Assembly (NCBI GenBank): GCA_003132525.1
Contig: PKXZ01000054.1
Coordinates: 1,290 to 37,039 of the forward strand
Source: Candidatus Dormiibacterota bacterium
GTDB taxonomy: Bacteria; Chloroflexota; Dormibacteria; Aeolococcales; Aeolococcaceae
DNA: 35,750 nt
Direction: 5' to 3'
Below are positions 13,678 through 23,967 of the stretch, one piece after another. The notes beneath the pieces were generated by a model. That model saw only the letters and a list, made by a program, of their open reading frames with translations. It was not told where the DNA came from and ran no database searches. Each line of letters starts with the position of its first letter. Position 1 is the stretch's first letter. Position numbers and translations under genes: made by a program.

Positions 13678-14948
13678 CACGGCGTTCGCGCCGCGTCGCG
13701 CTATTCGCAGGTGCGTTGTGCGCGTTGCTCCCGAGTGTGAGTGCAATGGCTGCGGGAGGCGGTGGTGGCAGCGGCGGGAGTCAGCCCGGGCCGTCGAGCC
13801 AGGGCACGGGCGCACTCACCCATGGCAAGCTCGTCGCCGGTGCGGGGGGCACGTATTTCCCGATCATTCCGACGAATATCGCGCCAGGTGGCTCCGACCC
13901 GCGCAACCCACTTGAGATCCCGCCTCCGGGAGTCAATCCGCAGGGGATGACGTGCCCGCAGTCGCATCTCTTCCACGTCGGCCCGGGCTCGCCTGCGCCA
14001 GGCGGTGGGATCGTCGCAGCAATCTCGATCCTTCCGGCGTTCACGAAGAACGCAGCCGGTGGCTACGACGGCGCGGACCCTCGGTTCGCCTACGCGATCG
14101 CGGGCGCGATTCCAGCCGGCGGCAACGCTGCCGACACCGCTCCGGGCAGTCTCGCGACCGCCGCCAATGTCGGCGGACACATCGTTGCCGTCACGGCGTT
14201 TCTGCGCACGCGCGGCTCATGGGTTGACGCGCAGCCGGTCGCCCCGTTCGGAGGGAGCTGCCAGGGCGCGACGTTCTCCTTCAGCCAGCCGTATCTCGCT
14301 GGTGACGCGCCAGCACCGAAGCCACCGGTGAGCGTGCTGGAAACGCCACCCTTTCCCACCGGTGCGGATCTCGCCGCCGCGCTGACCAGGTCATGGACCG
14401 TTGGTACCGTCGAGATGATCCCAGGACCCTTGACGACGTCGCGTACCTGGGTGCACGTGCCCACCTGCGTCTGGACCGATTCGACGGTGCCGGCCGCCCC
14501 CGATCCGTCTCACGCGCTGACCTCAACAGTCGTCGACGGTTACACGCTCTTCCTCCTCTACGACGTCACCGTGACGCCCGGTACGGTCGCGTGGAGCTGG
14601 GGAGACGGCACCAACAGCGTTGCGCCCGGCCCGGTCGAGAATGGACCGGCAAGCCTCCCGACGTACGACCCGTCGAGGCAACGGTGGACCGATCCCTGCG
14701 CTGTGAGCCACGACTACGCGGCTGTCTCGGCGGGCGCGACCATCACGGCGACGGAGACGTTCACCGTCACCATCACCGTCAGCTGGAGCGACGGCGTGGC
14801 AACCCACGTCCAAGCGGTCGCCTGCGACGAGGGCAGCGGAGGAGCGTGCCGGATCACCCTCGGTCCAGGCGACGGATGGCAGACCGGCCCGCATCCGGTC
14901 GACCAGATCGAGCCCGTTCCCTACCAGCCACCATCGCCAACGCCGTGA
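13674..14948 (+). CDS. Secreted protein with a PKD-like domain
   Basis: 424 residues. A classical signal peptide is visible (TRRSRRVALFAGALCALLPS followed by VSAMA, cleavage after it), then a Gly/Ser-rich spacer. The middle is unrecognised. The C-terminal third (about 275-400) reads like a PKD domain: VAWSWGDGT, then a His near SHDYAAVSAGA and the strand FTVTITVSWSDG. PKD domains are extracellular beta-sandwiches that mediate binding. There is no LPXTG-type anchor. The start is ambiguous: ATG 13662, GTG 13665 and GTG 13674 are in frame. I take 13674 because it makes the 4-base GTGA overlap seen at many junctions here. It forms an operon with the lipoprotein gene and ends 12 bases from the convergent gpmI stop. 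Confidence 0.7.
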   Translation: MTRRSRRVALFAGALCALLPSVSAMAAGGGGGSGGSQPGPSSQGTGALTHGKLVAGAGGTYFPIIPTNIAPGGSDPRNPLEIPPPGVNPQGMTCPQSHLFHVGPGSPAPGGGIVAAISILPAFTKNAAGGYDGADPRFAYAIAGAIPAGGNAADTAPGSLATAANVGGHIVAVTAFLRTRGSWVDAQPVAPFGGSCQGATFSFSQPYLAGDAPAPKPPVSVLETPPFPTGADLAAALTRSWTVGTVEMIPGPLTTSRTWVHVPTCVWTDSTVPAAPDPSHALTSTVVDGYTLFLLYDVTVTPGTVAWSWGDGTNSVAPGPVENGPASLPTYDPSRQRWTDPCAVSHDYAAVSAGATITATETFTVTITVSWSDGVATHVQAVACDEGSGGACRITLGPGDGWQTGPHPVDQIEPVPYQPPSPTP

Positions 14949-14960
14949 TCCGCGCCCCGA

Positions 14961-16496
14961 TCAGCGACTGAGCAGCGACCTCCCGGTCATCGCCGTCGGC
15001 ACGGGAATTCCCATCGCGTCGAGCACGGTCGGTGCGATATCGCGCAGGCCACCGCCGTCACGCAAAGGCTCGTCGCCGGCGCCGCAGACGATCACGGGCA
15101 CCGGGCTGGTGGTGTGCGCCGTGAGCACCGATCCGTCGCGGCGGTCGATCTTGTACTCCGCGTTGCCGTGATCAGCGGTGATGAGCATCCCGCCGTGCGC
15201 GGCGTCGACAGCACGTGCGATCCGGCCAAGACAGGTGTCCACGGTCTCGACCGCACGAACCGTCGCATCGAAAACGCCTGTGTGCCCGACCATGTCGGCG
15301 TTGGCGTAGTTGGCGATGATGAGTGCGTCATCGCCCTGCTCCAGATGCGCGACCACTGCATCGGTGATCCCCGCAGCGCTCATCTCCGGCACGGTGTCGT
15401 ACGTCGCCACCCGCTGCGACGGGACCAGCAAACGGTCCTCGCAGTCAAAGGGGGCCTCGCGTCCGCCGTTGATGAAGTACGTCACGTGCGCGTACTTCTC
15501 GGTCTCGGCGACATGGAACTGGCTCAGCCCGGCGGCGCTCACCTCCTCGGCGAGCGTGTGCAGCACGTCCTCGCGAGGGAACGCCACGCGCGCATCGAGG
15601 TCGCGTTCGTACTCGGTGAACGTGACCAGGTCGAGATCGCGAAGCACCCGTGATCGGTTGAAGCCGTCGAAGTCCGCGTCGACGAGGGCGTGGGACAGCT
15701 CGCGCGCGCGATCCGGGCGGAAGTTGAAGAAGATGATGGAATCGCCGTCCTCGATGCGGACCCGCTGGCCATCGTGCAGGATCGACACGGGAGGCACGAA
15801 TTCGTCAGTGACATCCAGCACGTACTGCGTCTCGACGTAGGCAATCGCGTCGGCGGCGATGCCCTCGCCGTCTCCGGCGATGACCTCGTAGGCGCGAGCG
15901 ACACGGTCCCAGCGCCGGTCCCGGTCCATGGCGTAATACCGGCCGGAGACCGACGCAATCGCTCCGACGCCGACCCGGTCCAGCCCGTCCAGGAAGGTTC
16001 GAAGAAAGCCCACCGCGCTCGTCGGGGGCTCATCGCGGCCGTCGAGAAAGGCGTGAAACCAGACCGAGTGCAGACCACGCCGCCGGGCAAGCTCGGCAAG
16101 CGCGACTGCGTGGCCCTGGTGACTGTGCACGCCACCCGGAGAGATCAGCCCCAGGCAGTGCAGCGCGGCGCCGCGATCACGTGCACGATCCACCGCTTCG
16201 CACAACGCGGCATTCTCGTAGAAGCTGCCGTCATCGATGGCGCAGTTGATCGCGGCCAGCGGTTGAAAGATGAGCCGCCCGGCGCCGATGGTGAGGTGGC
16301 CGACCTCGGAGTTTCCCTGCTGCCCGGGCGGTAGCCCCACCGCCTCGCCACTGGCATCGACGGTCGTCTGCGAGCAGCGTTGCTCGAGCTTGTCGAGCTC
16401 CGGGGTCTGCGCCGCCGCGATCGCGTTGCCGTACGGGTCGGGGTTGTCGCCCCATCCATCGAGAACGACGAGCACGAAGGGCCGCACTCCGCTCAT
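14961..16496 (-). CDS. gpmI: 2,3-bisphosphoglycerate-independent phosphoglycerate mutase
   Basis: 511 residues, typical for the Mn-dependent enzyme that interconverts 3- and 2-phosphoglycerate in the cytoplasm. The alkaline-phosphatase-fold motifs are clear: VLVVLDGWGDNPDPYGNAI near residue 10, GQQGNSEVGHLTIGAGR near 60 (holding the phosphoserine), HAFLDGRDEPP near 150, YYAMDRDRRWDR near 185, NYANADMVGHTG near 400 and TADHGNAEY near 440. ATG 16496 lies 9 bases after the tpiA stop, without a Shine-Dalgarno sequence, so it is the last gene of the gap-pgk-tpiA-gpmI block. Enolase is not adjacent. Confidence 0.96.
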   Translation of the reverse strand: MSGVRPFVLVVLDGWGDNPDPYGNAIAAAQTPELDKLEQRCSQTTVDASGEAVGLPPGQQGNSEVGHLTIGAGRLIFQPLAAINCAIDDGSFYENAALCEAVDRARDRGAALHCLGLISPGGVHSHQGHAVALAELARRRGLHSVWFHAFLDGRDEPPTSAVGFLRTFLDGLDRVGVGAIASVSGRYYAMDRDRRWDRVARAYEVIAGDGEGIAADAIAYVETQYVLDVTDEFVPPVSILHDGQRVRIEDGDSIIFFNFRPDRARELSHALVDADFDGFNRSRVLRDLDLVTFTEYERDLDARVAFPREDVLHTLAEEVSAAGLSQFHVAETEKYAHVTYFINGGREAPFDCEDRLLVPSQRVATYDTVPEMSAAGITDAVVAHLEQGDDALIIANYANADMVGHTGVFDATVRAVETVDTCLGRIARAVDAAHGGMLITADHGNAEYKIDRRDGSVLTAHTTSPVPVIVCGAGDEPLRDGGGLRDIAPTVLDAMGIPVPTAMTGRSLLSR

Positions 16497-16505
16497 GCGA
16501 CAGTG

Positions 16506-17306
16506 CTAGACGCGGTCACGAGTTCCGCTGCGTGCCTCTGCAGCAGCGGCGACGATGACGCCGAATTCCTCGGCCCGCAGGCTGACACCACCAACCAGCG
16601 CGCCATCGATATCGGGCTCCGCGAACAGCGATGCGGCGTTGGCAGCGGTGACGCTTCCGCCATAGAGCACGCGCGGCGATCCGTCCAGGTATCGCGCGCG
16701 CACGTGCTGCTTGATGTGGGCGACGACCTCCTGCGCCTGCTCCGGTGTTGCGGTCCGTCCGGTGCCGATCGCCCACACCGGTTCGTACGCGATCACCCAG
16801 TCGTCGTTGGATGGCGGGCTCTCCAGCTCTGCAAAGACCGCGTCGAGCTGACGGTCCACCACTGCGAAGGTGCTGCCGGCGTCGCGCTCGTCGCTGGTCT
16901 CCCCCACCGCGACGATCACCTGGAGGCCGTGCGCCAGCGACGCGACGAACTTCCTGCCGACCTCGTCGTCATGTTCACCAAAGATGTGGCGGCGCTCGGA
17001 ATGGCCGACGAGGGTGAGGTCGCACCATCCAGCAAGCATCGGCGGCGAGATCTCGCCGGTGAAGGCGCCTGAGTCCTTCCAGTACACATCCTGCGCTCCG
17101 AGTCTGACGCCCGTGCCTTCGAGCACCGAGTGAATCGGCCACAGATGCGTGAACGGGGGGAGCACCGCGACGTCGACGCCGTCGATCCCCGAGACAGCAG
17201 CGCACACCGCTCGCGCCAGGGCAAGGCCCTCCTCCACCGTCGTGTTCATCTTCCAGTTCCCGGCGACCATCGGCCGCGACGCCGAGCCGCCCTGGGATTG
17301 GGTCAA
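16506..17306 (-). CDS. tpiA: Triosephosphate isomerase
   Basis: 266 residues, a slightly long TIM owing to about 12 extra N-terminal residues. It interconverts dihydroxyacetone phosphate and glyceraldehyde 3-phosphate. Catalytic features are VAGNWKMN (Asn and Lys of the active site), [12 protein letters not shown] (electrophilic His), and [18 protein letters not shown] (catalytic Glu and flexible loop 6), then [14 protein letters not shown] for the phosphate. The start is taken as TTG 17306, which overlaps the pgk stop as TTGA; ATG 17270 would begin directly at the VAGNWKMN strand and remove the first residues of the barrel. The gene is therefore coupled to pgk. Confidence 0.96.
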   Translation of the reverse strand: MTQSQGGSASRPMVAGNWKMNTTVEEGLALARAVCAAVSGIDGVDVAVLPPFTHLWPIHSVLEGTGVRLGAQDVYWKDSGAFTGEISPPMLAGWCDLTLVGHSERRHIFGEHDDEVGRKFVASLAHGLQVIVAVGETSDERDAGSTFAVVDRQLDAVFAELESPPSNDDWVIAYEPVWAIGTGRTATPEQAQEVVAHIKQHVRARYLDGSPRVLYGGSVTAANAASLFAEPDIDGALVGGVSLRAEEFGVIVAAAAEARSGTRDRV

Positions 17307-18508
17307 CGCCGGGCGACCTCGCGGTCGCGGAGCGCGGCGACGCCGGGCAGGGTTCTGCCCTCGAGGAATTCGATGGTCGCGCCGCCACCGGTACTGATAA
17401 AGCTGATCTTGTCAGCAACACCGGCGTCCTGAACGGCGGCGGCGAGGTCGCCCCCGCCGATCACGGTGGTTGCCTTGGAGGCCGCGACGGCGCGGGCAAC
17501 GTCGCGTGTCCCGGCGGCGAACGCGGAGATCTCGTAGATGCCGAGGGGGCCATTCCAGATGATCGTCCCCGCGGTCGCGCAGTCGGCGGCGATCTGAGCC
17601 ACCGTGTCCGGACCGGCGTCGACCACCATCCAGCCTTCCGGGATGGCCTTCCACGCCACGACCTGGGTCGGCGCGCCCGCCTCGACCTTCTCGACGACCA
17701 CGCCGTCGACGGGAAGTCGCAGATCCGCGCGACGCGTCGGAGCGGAGTCGAGCAACCGGCGGGCGGTTGGCACCTCATCCTCCTCGACGAGCGACGTCCC
17801 CGTGCTCTCGCCGAGCGCGCGGTAGAAGGTGCACGCCATCGCACCACCGACCCAGAGCACGTCGACACGGTCGAGAAGATGGTCGAGCACGCCGACCTTC
17901 GTCGAGATCTTCGATCCGCCCACGATCGCGAGGACGGGGGTGCGCGGATTGTCCATGACGCCTCCAAGCATCTCGAGCTCGCGGGCCATCAACGTGCCCG
18001 CGACCGCGGGGAGCAGATGCGCGACCCCCTCGGTCGACGCATGCGCACGATGCGCGGTCCCGAACGCATCGTTGACGTACACGTCTCCAAACGCGGCGAG
18101 CTGCCTCGCGAATTCGGGATCGTTCGCCTCCTCGCCCGGTTCGAAGCGGACGTTCTCGAGCATCCCGACGTCGCCGTCGCGCAGCGAGGCCACCATGCTC
18201 TGGGCGCTGTCGCCGACCACGTCCGAGGCAAGGCGCACGTCCGCACCGAGCAGGTCGCTCAGGCGAGCCGCGATCGGCCCGAGCCGCAGGCTGTCATCGA
18301 TCTTCCCCCTGGGACGCCCAAGGTGGGGGACGACGATCACGCGAGCGTTGCGGGATCGGAGCGCCTCGATGGTCGGAATCGCCTCCCGGATCCTTCGATC
18401 GTCACTGATGACACCGTCGCGCATCGGCACGTTGAGGTCCTCACGCAGGAGGACGCGTTTGCCGTGCACGTCGATATCGTCGATGGTTGCTTTGGAGACA
18501 GCGACCAT
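17303..18508 (-). CDS. pgk: Phosphoglycerate kinase
   Basis: 401 residues, full length. It transfers phosphate from 1,3-bisphosphoglycerate to ADP. Markers are the N-terminal [15 protein letters not shown] (Asp and Asn for 3-phosphoglycerate), [10 protein letters not shown] near residue 60, [18 protein letters not shown] near 120, [15 protein letters not shown] near 160, and the nucleotide-domain GGSKISTK, with [11 protein letters not shown] and VIGGGDLAA towards the end. The start lies 7 bases after the gap stop, with an AGGAAG ribosome binding site just upstream. Cotranscribed with gap and tpiA. Confidence 0.97.
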   Translation of the reverse strand: MVAVSKATIDDIDVHGKRVLLREDLNVPMRDGVISDDRRIREAIPTIEALRSRNARVIVVPHLGRPRGKIDDSLRLGPIAARLSDLLGADVRLASDVVGDSAQSMVASLRDGDVGMLENVRFEPGEEANDPEFARQLAAFGDVYVNDAFGTAHRAHASTEGVAHLLPAVAGTLMARELEMLGGVMDNPRTPVLAIVGGSKISTKVGVLDHLLDRVDVLWVGGAMACTFYRALGESTGTSLVEEDEVPTARRLLDSAPTRRADLRLPVDGVVVEKVEAGAPTQVVAWKAIPEGWMVVDAGPDTVAQIAADCATAGTIIWNGPLGIYEISAFAAGTRDVARAVAASKATTVIGGGDLAAAVQDAGVADKISFISTGGGATIEFLEGRTLPGVAALRDREVARR

Positions 18509-18515
18509 CGTCTTC

Positions 18516-19550
<1,035 letters not shown>

Positions 19551-20456
19551 TCAGCGCCCTGCGGCGCGCGCTTCCACCCTATCACCGCCCTCGCCTGCCG
19601 CGGCGACCAGGCGGTGGAGGCGACCGGCCATCGCGGGCCGGCTGCACCCCGCGCGCTCCGCGAGCTGCGCCAGGTCGTCGTCCGGGTAGAGGGATCGAAG
19701 CGCGGCCGCCTCCCGCAGGGCAGGCGGGAGGGCCTGCCAGCGGACCAGGTCTGCCTCGAGCACGGCGATCGACTCCAATTGACGGACGCCCGCGGCCGCG
19801 GTCCTGCGGAGGTTGGCGGTCTCGGCGTTGAGGCGGCGGTTCACGCCACTGCGGACCTCGCGGATCACCCGCCCGGACTCGAAGGCGAGGCGGCCGGCCT
19901 GCGCACCGATGGAGCTCAGCGCCGCTCCGACCGCCGGCCCCGACCGGACGGTGACCACCCAACGCCCGCGCCGGCGCCTCGTGCGCGCGAGGACTCCGAG
20001 CACTGCGAAATCATCGACGAGTTGCTCGGCGCCCGGCTCGCCGTCGCAGCCGATCTCGAGATATGGCTCACCGTCAGGGCGCACCAGACGTCCAGCGCCG
20101 AGAAACGCACCCCGAAGGCGGCTTCTCCGGCAGCAGGATCGCTCCGACGGCGGCTCCAGGGTCGACGCATCGACACCCACGACCCAGTATTGCGTGCGCC
20201 TCGCGGCAACGACACGAGAGACGTGGGCGGGCACGCCGTCCGCATGCAGTGCCTGTATCGCGGCGCGCACCGCAACCGGGCGGGTCGTCGCGATCGATCC
20301 CGAAGCGGCAGTGGCGATCGCAAGACCCTCGACCAACGAGCGCCGGCAGCACGGGAGCAGCGGTGTGTACGGCGCGAGCTCCGCCACCACGCGCTGCGTG
20401 AACGAGAAGGCCGGGTCCGCTCCGGACTTCAAGTGCGCTCGGCGTCGCTGCGGCAT
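19551..20456 (-). CDS. whiA: WhiA sporulation/cell-division transcription factor homolog
   Basis: 301 residues. WhiA combines a degenerate LAGLIDADG homing-endonuclease-like N-terminal fold with a C-terminal helix-turn-helix. The RGAFLGAGRLVRPDG segment near residue 120, the following PYLEIGCD strand, and the C-terminal SGVNRRLNAETANLRRT with the LAERAGCSRPAMAGRLHRL helix-turn-helix are diagnostic. In actinomycetes it activates division and sporulation genes with WhiB; in Bacillus it influences chromosome segregation and Z-ring assembly. ATG 20456 shares its first base with the TGA of the cyclase gene (TGATG); an upstream frame extension exists but would overlap that gene. The usual gene order rapZ-yvcK-whiA is altered here, with a cyclase gene in the yvcK position. 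Confidence 0.92.
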   Translation of the reverse strand: MPQRRRAHLKSGADPAFSFTQRVVAELAPYTPLLPCCRRSLVEGLAIATAASGSIATTRPVAVRAAIQALHADGVPAHVSRVVAARRTQYWVVGVDASTLEPPSERSCCRRSRLRGAFLGAGRLVRPDGEPYLEIGCDGEPGAEQLVDDFAVLGVLARTRRRRGRWVVTVRSGPAVGAALSSIGAQAGRLAFESGRVIREVRSGVNRRLNAETANLRRTAAAGVRQLESIAVLEADLVRWQALPPALREAAALRSLYPDDDLAQLAERAGCSRPAMAGRLHRLVAAAGEGGDRVEARAAGR

Positions 20457-23400
20457 CAGCCTGTTGCGGGCAACGCGGCGGCCCAACTCGCTTCGACGCG
20501 CCGGACGTGCGCAACCCCGGCAGGACCTCGCTTGCTCTCGTACACCGCGACGGCGCGCCCGGACTGCTCGAAAGCGCCGGGCTTGTCGCCCGACAGGTAC
20601 AGCACTTCGGCGAGGGCGAGTATCGCCTGGGCCATCTCCATCGGCGCTTGCGTGGTTGCAGCCAGTGCCACTGCGCGCTGGGCGACGACCAGCGCCTCGT
20701 CGAAGCCGCCATCGCGAGCGAGGAGCTTGGCGCGGATACCGAGACCAAGCAGCTGGGTCAAGATATCGCCGGCGCCGCCCAGATCCAGGCCCCGCAACAC
20801 CCAGTATTCGGCCTCCTCGAGACGACCGAGCGAGTACAGAGCCTCAGCCAGCTGGCAGGCCGATGTCGAAAGCCAGGCGCGTTCGCCCAGTTGCTCGAGC
20901 TGCTCTACGCCCTGCCGGGCGGCGCGCTCCGCAGCGTCGAGATCACCGGCCAGCGTCTCGATCTGCCATCCAGCCTGCATCACGATCGCGGTACCGGTTG
21001 CCATTCCACGTTCGCCCATAGCCGCAAGGGTGTCCGCAAACAGGGAGCGGGCGTCGGCGAATTTCCCGCAATAGGCGAGAACGAACGCATTCCATACGGC
21101 GAGAAACGCCTGGAAACCGCGGTTCTCCTGCATTTCGCGGGCAAACCAGACCAGCCCGTCATCAAATGGGATCGATCCATTGGCTACCGCTGCCGCTGCA
21201 AGTGCGTGGGAGCTGGTGGTCATCCATGGCTCATCTGCTTCGCGTGCATGCTGCCTCGCACGCATCAACGCCTCGAGCGAGGCATCGAACCGGCCTCGGT
21301 AGTGCTCGACGAATGCGGCTGCGACCTCAAGCGACGCCAGGGCGCCGTGGTTGTCGCTTTGTTCGATCTCCGGCCGGGCCCGGTCAACCAGTGCACTCAT
21401 CTCGTTCTCGTACGCCTCAGGATCGACGTTCGTCCGCCATACCATCGCGATCAATCGCGCCTGCAGCGCCCGAACGCGCTGACCGGCGGACTCGAACCGC
21501 TCCGCAGCCCTGTCCGCACGTGCGATCGCGTCGTTCAGCCGGCCGGCCATGGCGAGTGCCTGCATGAGTGCTTCCTCGAGAGCGAACGCGATCTCCCGAT
21601 CGGGAAGCAGAAGTTCCGCCCGCTGCAGCAGGTTGATCGTCGCGGTGGTGTCGCCGCGGTCCAGGGCGCGCCTACCGGCTGCCTGTAGCCTCTCGGCGCC
21701 GGTCGTCGCGATTGCACGGGCCATGTCGTCGACTGGCCCCAACTCGGCGCGATATCGGAATGCCTGTTCCAGGTGATACCCCGCGATCTCGTCCAACTCC
21801 TCGAGGCCGCTACCGTGCTGGATCAGCCAGTCCGCGAACCGCGCATGCAGCTCCGCGCGCTCGGCCTTGGGCAGCGAGTCATAAGCGGCGTCGCGGATCA
21901 GCAGATGGCGGAACGTGAACGCATCCTCGCCCGCGAAGACGGCACGGTCGGGTCGCAGCAGATCCTTGCGCACGAGGGTCATGAGGTGCCCAGCCACGTC
22001 GCGCTCTTCCGGCGCCAGCACCTCGACCGCGCCGCGGTGGAACGACTGCCCCTCGATCGATCCGCGCTCGAGCACACCGCGCTCTTCGGGGCGCAGTTGA
22101 TCGAACCGTGCTGCGAGGAGCGCCTTGATGTTGGGCGGGACGATGACGTCGTCGCTCCTCGACTCCCGCATCAGGGCGACGATCTCCTCGACGAACAGCG
22201 GATTTCCGGCGGCTGTGGCGCGAACCCGGTCGCGCAAGTCAGGGGACATGCCGCCGTCCGCCGGCAGGAGTTCCTCGATCAGCGACTCGGTGTCGGCGGC
22301 GTTGAGTGGTTCGAGAAGCACCGTGGTTGCATTGAGCTTTCCCCCACCCCATCCCGGCCGCCGGTCGAGGAGTTCTGGCCGGCCCAGGCATAGCACGAGG
22401 ATCGGTGCGTCGCGGCTGAAATCGCCGATATGTTCGATGAGGTCGAGGAGAGTCGGCTCACCCCAGTGCACGTCATCGAAGACGACCACCAGCGGCTTCG
22501 CCTCCGCGGCAACCTCGAGCAGCTTACGCACGGACCAGGCGATCTCGGTTGATGACGTGGTGACACTTGCGTCGCCGAGCAGCGCTCGTATCGGTGTGAG
22601 CACCGCGCCATCACGCTCCATCAGCGCTGCCGCTTCGGCGCCGGGCAGATCGAGCAGCTGCTTCACCATCGTGATCACCGGCCAGTAGGTGATGCCCTCG
22701 CCGTAAGAGAGACAGCGTCCGCGGAGCTGGGTCGCATCGATGCCGCCCAGGAACTCGGCGGTCAGGCGGGTCTTGCCGACGCCGGCCGCCCCGAGGAGGG
22801 TGAACATGCTGCAGGACCGTCCGTCGAGGACGTTCGCAAAGGCATCGTTCAGCATGCGGAGCTGGTTGCCTCGCCCCACCATCGGCGCCCCGATGGGGTG
22901 ACGGGCGTCGCGCAACCCAGTCCCGAGCGCCACCAATCGGTATGCGGACACCGGCAGGGTCTTGCCCTTCAGCTCGAGTGGCGCGAGCGGTTCGACAGTT
23001 ACTGCGTCACGCACCAGACGCCACGTCTCGGGGCCGATGACGATGTCGCCCGGTGCAGCCGCCTGCTCGAGCCGCGCCGCCAGGTTGACCGCGTCGCCGG
23101 TGGCGAGCCGCTCCTCGGTGCCGGTGACCACCTGCCCGGTATTCACGCCGGTGCGCACAGTGACGGTGGTTCCATAGTCGCGCTCCAGCTCGCCGTTCAA
23201 GACGCCCAGGGCATCGCGCAGTCCAACGGCCGCCCGCACGGCACGCAGCGCGTCGTCCTCGTGCAGCACCGGCACGCCGAACACCGCCATCACCGCGTCA
23301 CCGATGAATTTCTCCACCGTCCCACCATGCTGCTCGATGACCTTGCGGGCGGCGTCGAAGTATCGACGCATCACATGGCGGAGGCTCTCCGGGTCGAGCC

Positions 23401-23560
23401 GCTCGCCCATCGCCGTCGAACCGGTGACGTCGCAGAAGAGCACCGTGACGGTCTTGCGCTGTGCTCTCGGGGCCGCCGCAGCCGTCAGTGGCGAGCCACA
23501 GCCGTTGCAGAAGCCCGCGTCCGCGGGGTTCTCCTTACCGCAGTTGGCGCACGTGTTCAC
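20456..23560 (-). CDS. Class III adenylate/guanylate cyclase fused to AAA-type ATPase and helical repeats
   Basis: 1034 residues. An N-terminal zinc ribbon (C4, C7, C18, C21) is followed by a class III cyclase domain at about 36-210 with metal ligands Asp44 (LFCDVTGST) and Asp88 (KFIGDAVMAVFG), base-selecting Lys84 and Asp156, and transition-state Asn159/Arg163 (TGDAVNLAARL). All catalytic positions are present, and the Lys/Asp pair favours ATP, so cAMP production is plausible. A P-loop ATPase follows (Walker A GAAGVGKT at 257-264; Walker B LVVVFDDVHWGE near 357), then about 500 residues of TPR-like helical repeats for ligand or partner binding. The GTG start overlaps the rapZ-domain stop (GTGA) and the stop overlaps whiA. 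Signal sensed unknown. Confidence 0.9.
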   Translation of the reverse strand: MNTCANCGKENPADAGFCNGCGSPLTAAAAPRAQRKTVTVLFCDVTGSTAMGERLDPESLRHVMRRYFDAARKVIEQHGGTVEKFIGDAVMAVFGVPVLHEDDALRAVRAAVGLRDALGVLNGELERDYGTTVTVRTGVNTGQVVTGTEERLATGDAVNLAARLEQAAAPGDIVIGPETWRLVRDAVTVEPLAPLELKGKTLPVSAYRLVALGTGLRDARHPIGAPMVGRGNQLRMLNDAFANVLDGRSCSMFTLLGAAGVGKTRLTAEFLGGIDATQLRGRCLSYGEGITYWPVITMVKQLLDLPGAEAAALMERDGAVLTPIRALLGDASVTTSSTEIAWSVRKLLEVAAEAKPLVVVFDDVHWGEPTLLDLIEHIGDFSRDAPILVLCLGRPELLDRRPGWGGGKLNATTVLLEPLNAADTESLIEELLPADGGMSPDLRDRVRATAAGNPLFVEEIVALMRESRSDDVIVPPNIKALLAARFDQLRPEERGVLERGSIEGQSFHRGAVEVLAPEERDVAGHLMTLVRKDLLRPDRAVFAGEDAFTFRHLLIRDAAYDSLPKAERAELHARFADWLIQHGSGLEELDEIAGYHLEQAFRYRAELGPVDDMARAIATTGAERLQAAGRRALDRGDTTATINLLQRAELLLPDREIAFALEEALMQALAMAGRLNDAIARADRAAERFESAGQRVRALQARLIAMVWRTNVDPEAYENEMSALVDRARPEIEQSDNHGALASLEVAAAFVEHYRGRFDASLEALMRARQHAREADEPWMTTSSHALAAAAVANGSIPFDDGLVWFAREMQENRGFQAFLAVWNAFVLAYCGKFADARSLFADTLAAMGERGMATGTAIVMQAGWQIETLAGDLDAAERAARQGVEQLEQLGERAWLSTSACQLAEALYSLGRLEEAEYWVLRGLDLGGAGDILTQLLGLGIRAKLLARDGGFDEALVVAQRAVALAATTQAPMEMAQAILALAEVLYLSGDKPGAFEQSGRAVAVYESKRGPAGVAHVRRVEASWAAALPATG

Positions 23561-23967
23561 AGCCGGGGATCTGGCACATCGACGTCGCGATGGGTCACGG
23601 TGACTGTGAGACCGTCATCCCGCAGTCGCTCCGCGAGCGCCTCGACAATCACCACGGATCGGTGCCTCCCACCTGTGCAGCCGACGGCGATGCTCAGACC
23701 ATCCTTGCCTCGTTCCGCGTTGCGCTGCGCGGACCACGATATCAGGGCATGAGTCCGATCGATGAGCTCGCCTGCCACCTCATCCTCGAGCACGTAGTCA
23801 CGAACCACGGGGTCGAGTCCGGTGAAGGAACGCAGCTCGGGAACCCAGAACGGGTTGCGCACCATGCGCGCGTCGACGACCCAGCCCACGTCGGCCGGGA
23901 GTCCGAACTTGAACCCGAAGGATGTCACCGACATCGCGAGATCCCCGGCCGAATCCCGCTGGCTCAC
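23557..23967 (-). CDS. Stand-alone RapZ C-terminal domain protein
   Basis: 136 residues matching only the C-terminal half of RapZ/YvcJ. Visible are SVTSFGFKFGLPADVGWVVD, DARMVRNPFWVPELR, and the highly conserved IAVGCTGGRHRSVVIVEALA, then a terminal HRDVD. Full-length RapZ (about 285 residues) has an N-terminal P-loop ATPase domain, which is absent. The C-terminal domain in E. coli binds the small RNA GlmZ and GlcN6P and recruits RNase E, so this protein keeps the sensing/RNA-binding half. The GTG start overlaps the uvrC stop as GTGA, which shows that the short form is the designed gene and not a truncation by frameshift. The downstream neighbour is the cyclase, also with a GTGA overlap. Confidence 0.88.
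   Translation of the reverse strand: MSQRDSAGDLAMSVTSFGFKFGLPADVGWVVDARMVRNPFWVPELRSFTGLDPVVRDYVLEDEVAGELIDRTHALISWSAQRNAERGKDGLSIAVGCTGGRHRSVVIVEALAERLRDDGLTVTVTHRDVDVPDPRL

Noticed and set aside
23557-23967. RapZ gene broken by frameshift, with the N-terminal half hidden upstream
   Set aside because: The sequence directly upstream encodes the C-terminal helix-hairpin-helix of UvrC up to a GTGA overlap, so there is no room for a RapZ N-terminal domain.
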